From positions 332,579 through 396,578 of the forward strand of contig NZ_KE384357.1 of the NCBI RefSeq assembly GCF_000425385.1: a DNA stretch of 64,000 nt, read 5' to 3'. Under the pieces are notes generated by a model that saw only the letters and a program-made list of their open reading frames with translations, had not been told where the DNA came from and did no database searches. The DNA is from Pseudoduganella violaceinigra DSM 15887 (GTDB lineage Bacteria; Pseudomonadota; Gammaproteobacteria; Burkholderiales; Burkholderiaceae_D). Below, piece by piece: positions 1-7,744 of this stretch. The stretch's first letter is position 1. Every line of letters begins with the position of its first letter. Both the position numbers and the translations under genes were made by a program.

Positions 1-1641
1 TCTTGCATAGGAAAATGGTTCGACCACGATATCTTTCCCATTGCTCAACCGGACGGTCTGATAGGTATGCTTTCCCGCGATATCAGCGCGCAAAAAAAAG
101 GGGAAGCATTGCTGAACACAATTCTCGCCGTGGCGCCGGTCGCGATCGCTGTTGCCGACAGCCAGGGCGCCATCACGCTTGTCAACGAAGAAATCCGGCG
201 CATGTGGGGCCGTGCGCTCCCAATGTCCAGGGACGTCGAGGAATACGTGTCTTGGAAAGGCTGGTTTGCCCGCGGCACACCGCGCGCCGGCCAACCCCTT
301 GCGCCCGGCGATTGGCCGCTGGCACGCGCGGTGCGCGGTGAAGATTCGCCGCGGGAGCTTGTCGAAATCCAGACTTTCGACGATCCGCCGCAACGCAAAT
401 CTGTCTTGATCTGTGCCGCTGGCATGCGCGACGAAACCGGAAAGCTCCAGGGTGCCGTGGTGGCGCTGATGGATGTCAGCGATCGCGTCGCTGCGGAAGA
501 AGAGCTCCGGCTGGCGCATCAGCGCAAGGACGACTTTCTCGCCGTCCTCGCGCACGAGTTGCGCAATCCGCTGGCGCCGATTTCAGCTGCCGCCGACATA
601 TTGCGCATGTCCTTTGCCGACAACGGAACTTTGCAGCGTACCAGCTCCGTGATTGCACGCCAGGTCAGGCATATGACAAGTTTGCTTGACGACCTGCAGG
701 ACATGTCGCGCGTGAGCCGAGGCATGGTCACGCTGGATAGAACCGAACTCGATGTCAAGCACATCGTCGGCCTTGCGGTGGAACAGGCGCAGCCGCTGGT
801 GGAGACCCGCCGGCATACGCTGAGCGTGGAATGCGGCCCGGACCCGGCTTTCGTACGGGCGGATAAACGCCGCCTCCTGCAAATCCTGGCAAACCTTCTG
901 AATAATGCGGCGAAATATACGCCCGAACACGGCCGCATCGGACTGCGGGTTGACGTCAGGGACTCGCACGTTTTGATCGTTGTACGCGATGACGGTATCG
1001 GCATGACGCCCGCATTCGCAGCGCGCGCTTTCGACCTGTTCGCCCAAGCCGACAAGCGAGCGCAAACACCGCAATCCGGTTTGGGGATCGGTCTGGCCCT
1101 GGTCAAGAAACTGACGGAGCTGCAAGGCGGCACAGTGCATGCCGAAAGCGAAGGCTTGGGCAAGGGCTGCACCATGACGGTTTGCATGCCGCGCGTGGCG
1201 GTGTCCGACTTGAAGACCGAGCAGCCTTCCCCCGTCTGCCTGGTGGAGGATGTCTCGGTTTCGAGAAACGTGCTGCTGGCCGACGACAACCAGGATGCGG
1301 CCGAAATGCTGGCTACCCTGCTGCGTGCTGCGGGCCATCGCGTGGATGTGGTCCATACCGCGCGCGACGCGCTTGAATACGCGGGGCAAAACAGGCCTGA
1401 CGTCTATCTGCTGAATATCGGCTTGCCCGACCTTGACGGCTACGAACTGGTGCGCCGCCTGCGCTCATCAAGCCACAACACCGATCGCCTGTTCGTCGCG
1501 ATTACAGGCTTCGGCCAGCCGTCGGAAGTCAACAAGGCCTACGACGCCGGTTACGATTGCCATTTCGTCAAGCCGGTGCCAATCGAGCGACTGTGCGAAT
1601 TGCTGGAGTACGGCCGTCTTCGCAAGCAGCGCCGCGCCTGA
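1..1641 (+). CDS. Hybrid sensor histidine kinase, C-terminal part (5' end outside window)
   Basis: The reading frame is open from base 1, so the gene starts upstream of the window; about 546 codons are present. Visible order: the end of one PAS/PAC unit, a second PAS-like sensor (about codons 35-160), a HisKA dimerisation domain with the H-box HELRNPLAP (His codon at 553-555), an HATPase domain with NLLNNAAKYT and DDGIGM motifs, and a C-terminal receiver domain. In the receiver the acidic pair (ADD), the Thr and the Lys (FVKP) are present, but the usual phosphoacceptor Asp is Asn (LLNIGLPDLDGYE, codon 1414-1416). The kinase should autophosphorylate; the receiver may not accept phosphate in the normal way. 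Input signal and partner regulator are not visible. The last 34 codons run towards the convergent thermonuclease-like gene. Confidence 0.93.
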   Translation, partial: SCIGKWFDHDIFPIAQPDGLIGMLSRDISAQKKGEALLNTILAVAPVAIAVADSQGAITLVNEEIRRMWGRALPMSRDVEEYVSWKGWFARGTPRAGQPLAPGDWPLARAVRGEDSPRELVEIQTFDDPPQRKSVLICAAGMRDETGKLQGAVVALMDVSDRVAAEEELRLAHQRKDDFLAVLAHELRNPLAPISAAADILRMSFADNGTLQRTSSVIARQVRHMTSLLDDLQDMSRVSRGMVTLDRTELDVKHIVGLAVEQAQPLVETRRHTLSVECGPDPAFVRADKRRLLQILANLLNNAAKYTPEHGRIGLRVDVRDSHVLIVVRDDGIGMTPAFAARAFDLFAQADKRAQTPQSGLGIGLALVKKLTELQGGTVHAESEGLGKGCTMTVCMPRVAVSDLKTEQPSPVCLVEDVSVSRNVLLADDNQDAAEMLATLLRAAGHRVDVVHTARDALEYAGQNRPDVYLLNIGLPDLDGYELVRRLRSSSHNTDRLFVAITGFGQPSEVNKAYDAGYDCHFVKPVPIERLCELLEYGRLRKQRRA

Positions 1642-1642
1642 A

Positions 1643-2086
1643 TCAGGGCGTCTTCGCCTTGCGTTCCTTGCGGTACACCCATGGCTCCAGCGGATTGCGC
1701 TCGGCCCATAAGCCGACATGGGCGCCACGCGCCTCCGCTTCGACCGCAGGCAGCGAGGCATCATGGTTGTACTGCGGGTAGACCCAGGCCATCCCCTTGC
1801 GCACTTGCGCCACATTGACGTTGACCGCACCGCAATGCACCACGGCGACGGTACGCCCATAACGGTCCTTGTTGGTCGATGCCAGGGTCGCATCGCGGCC
1901 AAAGCACATGTCGGACAGCGATTGCTTGGAGCGTGCGCCGTACGGCTGCTTCTTTTCCGGCGCGTCGATATTGGCCAGGCGAACCTTGACCGGCTGGCCG
2001 CCGCTCAGCACAGTCAGGGTATCGCCGTCGGAAACGCCGATGACTGGATCGGCGCAGGATTGCTTGCAAATGAGTGCAAGGATCAA
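1643..2086 (-). CDS. Secreted thermonuclease-like (SNase family) protein
   Basis: Small OB-fold nuclease of the staphylococcal nuclease family. The SNase signature residues are visible: DGDTLTV, then VRLANIDAPEK (catalytic Arg/Asp region), then DRYGRTVAVV and YPQYN. A hydrophobic N-terminus followed by a small-residue site (SCADP) indicates export. The listed start is a TTG at 2086 giving 147 residues. A better N-terminus (Lys-Lys-Phe then a hydrophobic run) would begin five codons upstream at an ATT codon at 2101, preceded by AGGGG at good spacing; the true start is therefore uncertain. It lies downstream of the TonB receptor on the same strand with a 54-bp gap and converges on the kinase gene. 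Substrate (DNA or RNA) cannot be told. Confidence 0.85.
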   Translation of the reverse strand: MILALICKQSCADPVIGVSDGDTLTVLSGGQPVKVRLANIDAPEKKQPYGARSKQSLSDMCFGRDATLASTNKDRYGRTVAVVHCGAVNVNVAQVRKGMAWVYPQYNHDASLPAVEAEARGAHVGLWAERNPLEPWVYRKERKAKTP

Positions 2087-2140
2087 AGCAAACTTCTTAA
2101 TTTGGATACCCCTGTTTGTTGGACGGCCGCAATTGTAGCG

Positions 2141-4225
2141 TCACAATGCGACTTCCGCAGAGAGCTTGAACCTACGGTCGCCATTGCCAAGGGATTCGCG
2201 CCACGCGTTGTGCCGTCCGTCCTCGAATAACTCGGTGCTGCGCGTGTCCGGTCGCAGCGCATTGGACGCGCTTGCGCGCAGGACCAGGCCGGGCCGCATT
2301 TGCCAGTTTGCGTACAAATCCAGCCGCCTATCGCTGCTTCGCCCGCGCCATTGGGCGGCGGACATGCGCGCCGTGCTTCCTTTCTGCAGATTCCAGTTGA
2401 AGCCTGCGGTCGTCGCTGCGCTGAACCTGACATCGACTCCGGCATTGATTGTCAGCGGAATTTGTTCACCAAGGCGACTGCCGGGCCCCGGGAGCGAATC
2501 GACATGCGACCAGTTGCGCGACATGCCCAGGCGGGCCGTCGAACCTGCGCCGAACGCCAACCGTCCGTCCAGCTCCACGCCCTGGGTGCTGGAGTTGCCG
2601 ATATTGGTGGGCGTGGCGACCCACTTTCCCTTGTCCTCAAACAGCACCGGCTGGATCACATTTGCGATGCGGCGGTGATAGGCCGAAATGCTCAGCATGC
2701 TGTCCTTGCCGAAATAGCGTTCATAGGCCGCATCCAGGCCCCAGGCCAGTTCAGGACGCAATGCCGGGTTGCCCTGCACGTCGGGATTGGCGGGGCCATT
2801 GCCGTTGTTGACGGTGAACCGGCGCGGCACCAGGTCGCGCGTTTCAGGTGCCTTGTAGCTGCGCGCCAGCGCCAGGCGTAACTGGTCACGCGAGTCTGGC
2901 AGGCGCCAGCGCACATGCGCCACCGGGCTCCAGACCCCGGAATTGCTGCTGACATCAACGATGTCGCGTCCGTCGGTCAAGGTCCTGAGGCCTTCCCAGC
3001 GCAAGCCGAGGTAGGTATCGAGCCCCGGCGAGACAGTCCATTCGTCCTGCACAAATGCGGCCAGGCGCCGCACGCGTGCGGTGTAGCGCTGCTCCAAGTC
3101 AGCAAGCGGCAGGCCAGCAGCATCGGCATCCTCCTGGCGCCGCCATTCGCCGCGGCGCGCCATCGCGCCATCCCAGCCTGCCGCCAATGCATGGCTGCCG
3201 TTGCCGCCGAGACGCAGCTTGCCGCTTGTGCTGGCGCCATCGTCCGCCGCACTTGAGAGCACATGGCGCAGCCAGCGTGCACTTCCCAGGACATCGCTGC
3301 CGGTGAACCGATAATCGCTATTGCGCCGGTGATGCGCCAATCCGGCTTTCCATTCGATGCGCGCATCTTCGCCAAGCCGGTGGCTGGCATCGATATCGCT
3401 GCGGGCGCTGGTAGTGCGCGCCTCGGCACCGTATGCATTCTTCGGGAATTCGCTCGATTCGCCAAACAATGCCGTTTCCCGGGCGCTCCCGGTATTGCGG
3501 TTCCGGACGTGGTTCAGCAGGCCTTGCCAAGCCAGTTTCGTCCCGCCATCGAACTTCCAATTCAAGCGCGGCGACAATCCGAAACGCTCGCTGATGGCCC
3601 GATTTTCCTCGGCAGTCAGGCGCCCGGCCGTCAAGCTTTGCTCACGGACGCCGCTGGCAGCCGCGCTCTTCCCGCGCGCCGCCTGCAGCGCCAGGCTGGA
3701 GGAAAATTCCTCGCCGGGCCGGGACAGGTCAAACGACGACTCGGGCGACCAGCCAGCCCCCGACTGCACAACAGCGCCCGAGAAGACGGCTCGCGCACGC
3801 CCTGTGCTCCGGCGCAGGACAATATTGATGCTGCCGGCGATTCCCTGCGCGCTGCTGTCCGCGCTCGCACTGGGCAGGATCTCGATACGTTCGACCAGTT
3901 CCGGCGCCAGGCTGTCCGGTGAAAATCCCGGCGGTGCCGGTTCGCCATTCAGCAGGAGCTGCGTACGGTTGCCGCCCAATCCGCGCAACTGCACCTGCCC
4001 GTTGGCCATCGTAACGCCGGGCTGGCGCCGCAGGGAGGCGGCCACGCTGGAATCGCCGAAGCGCGCCAGCTCATCGCGCGAAACGATGATACGGCCGGCG
4101 CCGTCGTCGCGGCGCTGCTGCAAGTTGCCGGCCGCCTTGACCTCAATTCGCGCCATATCATCTTCGGCGCTGGCGCAAAGCGGAAGCAGAAGTAGAAGCA
4201 GAAGCAGGGAAAGAAACAATCGCAT
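2141..4225 (-). CDS. TonB-dependent outer-membrane receptor
   Basis: About 694 residues with a leucine-rich signal peptide ending CASA, a plug domain (IIVSRDELARFG, PGVTMANGQVQLRGLGGNR, IEILPSASADSSAQGIAGSIN) and a long C-terminal beta-barrel rich in aromatic/polar alternation, ending in a typical Leu terminus. Members import ferric siderophores, haem, cobalamin or carbohydrates across the outer membrane using TonB energy; the ligand here is not evident. I chose the ATG at 4225 because GGTGA lies six bases upstream; a GTG at 4234 is in frame. The leucine run is encoded by a short imperfect repeat at about 4188-4212. It is divergent from the histidine kinase gene at 4354. Confidence 0.9.
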   Translation of the reverse strand: MRLFLSLLLLLLLLPLCASAEDDMARIEVKAAGNLQQRRDDGAGRIIVSRDELARFGDSSVAASLRRQPGVTMANGQVQLRGLGGNRTQLLLNGEPAPPGFSPDSLAPELVERIEILPSASADSSAQGIAGSINIVLRRSTGRARAVFSGAVVQSGAGWSPESSFDLSRPGEEFSSSLALQAARGKSAAASGVREQSLTAGRLTAEENRAISERFGLSPRLNWKFDGGTKLAWQGLLNHVRNRNTGSARETALFGESSEFPKNAYGAEARTTSARSDIDASHRLGEDARIEWKAGLAHHRRNSDYRFTGSDVLGSARWLRHVLSSAADDGASTSGKLRLGGNGSHALAAGWDGAMARRGEWRRQEDADAAGLPLADLEQRYTARVRRLAAFVQDEWTVSPGLDTYLGLRWEGLRTLTDGRDIVDVSSNSGVWSPVAHVRWRLPDSRDQLRLALARSYKAPETRDLVPRRFTVNNGNGPANPDVQGNPALRPELAWGLDAAYERYFGKDSMLSISAYHRRIANVIQPVLFEDKGKWVATPTNIGNSSTQGVELDGRLAFGAGSTARLGMSRNWSHVDSLPGPGSRLGEQIPLTINAGVDVRFSAATTAGFNWNLQKGSTARMSAAQWRGRSSDRRLDLYANWQMRPGLVLRASASNALRPDTRSTELFEDGRHNAWRESLGNGDRRFKLSAEVAL

Positions 4226-4353
4226 CGTAATCACCGGGTTATGAAAGAACGATGCGCATTGTTGGCGAGGCGTTTCGAAAAGCCCCGAGGAATGTGATGA
4301 ACGCCCGCGCCATAGGGATGAGCGCCAATACGCGGCTGATATACTGCCGCGCC

Positions 4354-5448
4354 ATGAACCGACTACACTCCTTGCCGGCCTGGCTGCGCGCCCTGCTGGC
4401 CAACTTCACCTTGTGGACGCTGGTGTGCGCCATGGCCGGCCTCACCACTTATGCCGACCGCTTCGGAAGTGGCGACACCCGCAGCTACTGGGAGATGACT
4501 GCCGGCTGGTGGTTCGGCTACGCGGTGATGATGATCCAGAGCTATGCGCTGTACATGGCCTATCGGCGCCGCCCGGCCTGGCTCGCCAGCCTGGGGCGGA
4601 TCGCCCTCGGCTACCTGGCCTACCTTGCGTTGTGCTGGCCGAGCGCGATGCTTGGCTTGGCCTTCAGGCGCTGCATCAAGTTCGATATCGCGCCCACGCT
4701 CGCCAATGCCTGGAATTATGTGGTCACGATGGACAAACTCGAATGGTTTGTCGAGTTTTCACTGCTCACCATGGCATACGGCGCGGTGGTCGCGTTCCTG
4801 CTTGGGCGCCAGCGGCAGCAGCAGGACCGGCAACTGGCGCAAGCCATGCTGTCGCTGGAACGCCAGCGGCTGGCCGCGCTGCGGGGACAACTCGAGCCGC
4901 ATTTCATTTTCAATACGCTCAGCGCCATCGGCGCGCTGGTGCGCCTGGACGACAAGGCCCTCGCACTGGACGGACTGTCCCGCCTTGGCGACCTGCTGGA
5001 ATATGCGCTGGCGAGCAGCGAGAACGACTGGGTCGAGGCGACCGCCGAACTTCGGTTTGTCCGCAACTATCTGGACTTGCAGCGCCTGCGCTTCGGCGAG
5101 CGCCTGCATGTCCGCATCGAAGGCGCGCACTTGCTGGACGACGACATCGAATGCCCGCCCATGCTGCTGCAGCCGCTGGTCGAGAACGCGCTGCGCCATG
5201 ACATTGAGTGCCATGACGCTGCCAGCGATATCGCAGTGGCGTTTGGGCGGGATGGCGAGCGCCTGAACATCCGGGTATCGAACCCGATCCGCCCGCACGC
5301 CGCACCAGAGGCGGGCCTGGGCATCGGCCTGCGCGGCATCAGCGCGCGCCTGCGGCTGGCTTACGGTGAAGCAGCATCGCTGACAACTCGGCGCATGGGC
5401 GACCGCTTCGTCGCCGAGCTGTCGATTCCTTGGGCGGTGCGGCAATGA
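4354..5448 (+). CDS. LytS/YehU-type sensor histidine kinase
   Basis: About 364 residues. N-terminal half has roughly four hydrophobic membrane segments (WTLVCAMAGL, WWFGYAVMMIQSYALYMAY, IALGYLAYLALCWPSAML, FSLLTMAYGAVVAFLLG). It is followed by the His_kinase-family phosphoacceptor motif LEPHFIFNTLSAIGALV, and a short HATPase domain with PLVENALRHDIE and GLGIGLRGISARL. This architecture (membrane sensor, HFxFN box) is typical of kinases paired with LytTR regulators, and such a regulator gene follows with an ATGA overlap. The ATG at 4354 puts the first membrane segment near the N-terminus; an in-frame ATG at 4252 would add an unsupported 34-residue tail. The signal is unknown. Confidence 0.92.
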   Translation: MNRLHSLPAWLRALLANFTLWTLVCAMAGLTTYADRFGSGDTRSYWEMTAGWWFGYAVMMIQSYALYMAYRRRPAWLASLGRIALGYLAYLALCWPSAMLGLAFRRCIKFDIAPTLANAWNYVVTMDKLEWFVEFSLLTMAYGAVVAFLLGRQRQQQDRQLAQAMLSLERQRLAALRGQLEPHFIFNTLSAIGALVRLDDKALALDGLSRLGDLLEYALASSENDWVEATAELRFVRNYLDLQRLRFGERLHVRIEGAHLLDDDIECPPMLLQPLVENALRHDIECHDAASDIAVAFGRDGERLNIRVSNPIRPHAAPEAGLGIGLRGISARLRLAYGEAASLTTRRMGDRFVAELSIPWAVRQ

Positions 5449-6206
5449 AAGTACTGATCGTCGACGATGAAGCCCACGCGCGCACCAATCTGCGCTTCGC
5501 GCTGCAGTCATTGCCGGGGTGGGAGGTCGCCGGAGAATGCGCCAGCGCCCCTGCCGCCCGCGCTTTCCTCGACAGCAGCGATGCGGACATTATTCTGCTT
5601 GACGTACAGATGCCAGTGGAATCGGGGCTCGAGTTTGCCCGCTCCCTGAGCAGCCGCGAAGATCCGCCGCTGATCATCTTTGTCACTGCGCACCGGGGGC
5701 ATGCACTGGAAGCCTTTGACGTTCACGCACTCGACTACATTGTCAAACCGGTCGATGAAGGCCGGCTGCAACAGGCGCTGGCACGCGCCGGCCAGCTGTG
5801 CGACCAGCGCGCAGCATATGCCAGGGCACTACGCGGCTTTGTCAACCCTATCCCAGGCTACTGGACCGAGCTGGCAGTACGGTCGGTCGGAAGAATCGAC
5901 CGGGTCAAGCTGTCCGACGTCCTGTGGATCGAGTCGGCCGGCAATTACGTCGAGTTGCACCTGCCGCAGCGCACGCTCCTTCACCGCTGCACGATGTCGG
6001 AGCTGGAGCGCCATCTCGATCCAGCACATTTCGTGCGCATCCACCGCCGCATCCTTGTCCGCTGCGGCCAGATCGTGGCATTCAGGCAGGCCAACGACGG
6101 CGGCCACACGCTGACACTGGCTTGCGGCGCGGAGCTGCCCGTCAGCGAGCGCTTCTCCGCGGCCGTGAAAGCCAGCCTCTCGCGGGGGCTTATTCGACCC
6201 AGCTGA
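5445..6206 (+). CDS. LytTR-family response regulator
   Basis: 253 residues. An N-terminal receiver (MKVLIVDDEAHAR, phosphoacceptor Asp53 in LLDVQMP, Thr in FVTAH, Lys in YIVKPVDEG) is joined to a C-terminal LytTR DNA-binding domain from about residue 145 (VKLSDVLWIESAGNYVELH, LERHLDPAHFVRIHRRILV). It starts inside the stop codon of the kinase gene (ATGA overlap), so the two are translationally coupled and form one two-component system. Its 3' end overlaps the convergent zwf gene by 17 bp. The targets cannot be told from the window; an intergenic span of 129 bp upstream of the kinase is the nearest candidate for autoregulation. Confidence 0.94.
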   Translation: MKVLIVDDEAHARTNLRFALQSLPGWEVAGECASAPAARAFLDSSDADIILLDVQMPVESGLEFARSLSSREDPPLIIFVTAHRGHALEAFDVHALDYIVKPVDEGRLQQALARAGQLCDQRAAYARALRGFVNPIPGYWTELAVRSVGRIDRVKLSDVLWIESAGNYVELHLPQRTLLHRCTMSELERHLDPAHFVRIHRRILVRCGQIVAFRQANDGGHTLTLACGAELPVSERFSAAVKASLSRGLIRPS

Positions 6207-7653
6207 AGCCATCGCGCGCCAGCAGCGCGAACGATTCGGGCGGCCCCCAGGTGCCGGCCGCGTAGGCATTCGGCTTCTCCGCCAGGGTGCCCCAGCCATT
6301 GATGATCGGCTCCGCCCACTCCCAGGCCGCTTCCAGTTCATCGCGGCGCATGAAATGCGTCAGCCTACCGCGCACCACATCGATCAGCAGGCGCTCGTAG
6401 GCTTCGGCGCGCCGCTGCGAGAACGCTGATTGCAGGTCGAGGTTCAGCGCCACCTGCTGCATCTGCATGCCGCTGCCCGGCTGCTTGGCCATGATCTGCA
6501 GCTTGATCGCCTCCTCCGGTTGCAGCTCGATCACCAGGCGGTTGGCGACACCGGCCGGATTTTCAGGGAACAGCGGGAACGGCGGGTTGGCGAATTCGAT
6601 CACAATCTTGGACGAGCGGCGCTGCATGCGTTTGCCGGTGCGCAGGTAGAACGGCACCTTGGACCAGCGCCAGGTGTCGACATAGGTCCGCAGCGCCACA
6701 AACGTTTCGGTGGAGCTGCCGGCCGGCACGTTGCGCTCTTCCAGGTAGCCCTGCACTTCCTGGTTGCCGCTCACGCCGCGCACGTACTGGCCGCGCACCG
6801 TGTCGCGCGCAATACTGGCCAAGCTGAAACGGCGCAGCGAACGCAGGACCTTCAGCTTCTCATCGCGCACCGCATCGGGCGCCAGGGAGGCAGGCGGCTC
6901 CATGGCGACGATGCACAGCAGCTGCAGCAGATGGTTCTGCACCATATCGCGCATGGCGCCGGCACTGTCGTAGAAACCGGCCCGGCTGCCAACGCCCACT
7001 TCCTCGGCCACCGTGATCTGGACGCTGGTGATGTTCGGCGCCCGCCACAGGGGTTCCAGGATCGAATTGCCAAAGCGCAGGACCATCAGGTTCTGCACCG
7101 TCTCCTTGCCCAGGTAATGGTCGATACGGTAGATCTGCGATTCGGCGAAATGCTTGCCAACCGCCTCGTTGATTTCCACCGCCGACGCCAGATCGCGCCC
7201 GAGAGGCTTCTCAAGCACTACGCGCGCATTGCGGTCGACCAGACCGGCTTCGGCCAGCTTGTCGCAGATGGTCGTGAACAGCGACGGCGCCGTCGCCAGG
7301 TAAAACACGCGCTCGGCGCCCGGGCGCGAGACCTTGGCCAGGGCCGCCAGGCCTTCCTGCTGCACGTCGACGCGCACATACTCCAACAACTGCAGGAAAC
7401 CGCGCCAGGCCTCCTCCGCAAAATTTGCCGCGCTGATGAAGGAACGCGAATGCTCCTCGATGAAGGCGAGGTAGGCCGCGCGGTCGAACTCCTGGCGACC
7501 GGTGGAAAGAATGCGTGTCGCCGGCGGCAGATTGCCGTGCAGGTGCGCCATGTACAGCGCCGGCAGCAGCTTGCGCATGGCGAGATCGCCCATCCCGCCG
7601 AAGATGATCATGTCAAGCGGCAGGCTGGCTTCGGATTGGGCAGTAGTGGTCAT
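6190..7653 (-). CDS. zwf: Glucose-6-phosphate 1-dehydrogenase
   Basis: 487 residues, normal family length. It oxidises glucose-6-phosphate to 6-phosphogluconolactone with NAD(P)+, the entry step of the oxidative pentose phosphate and Entner-Doudoroff routes. Visible features: nucleotide-binding loop IIFGGMGDLAMRKLLPAL near the N-terminus and the substrate/active-site signature RIDHYLGKETVQNL around residue 180, plus LRTGKRM in the C-terminal domain. The loop reads GGMGDLA instead of the commoner GASGDLA. The ATG at 7653 is chosen because the frame upstream of it (to 7821) has no family similarity. No other pentose-phosphate gene is adjacent. Confidence 0.97.
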   Translation of the reverse strand: MTTTAQSEASLPLDMIIFGGMGDLAMRKLLPALYMAHLHGNLPPATRILSTGRQEFDRAAYLAFIEEHSRSFISAANFAEEAWRGFLQLLEYVRVDVQQEGLAALAKVSRPGAERVFYLATAPSLFTTICDKLAEAGLVDRNARVVLEKPLGRDLASAVEINEAVGKHFAESQIYRIDHYLGKETVQNLMVLRFGNSILEPLWRAPNITSVQITVAEEVGVGSRAGFYDSAGAMRDMVQNHLLQLLCIVAMEPPASLAPDAVRDEKLKVLRSLRRFSLASIARDTVRGQYVRGVSGNQEVQGYLEERNVPAGSSTETFVALRTYVDTWRWSKVPFYLRTGKRMQRRSSKIVIEFANPPFPLFPENPAGVANRLVIELQPEEAIKLQIMAKQPGSGMQMQQVALNLDLQSAFSQRRAEAYERLLIDVVRGRLTHFMRRDELEAAWEWAEPIINGWGTLAEKPNAYAAGTWGPPESFALLARDGFSWVE

Positions 7654-7744
7654 GTCGGGACAAAAGTGCAAGTGGGAAGGCACATCATACCCAAAGTCTC
7701 CATCGGCGGCAGGACCAGGGGAAACCGCTTTGATAGCGCGATAC

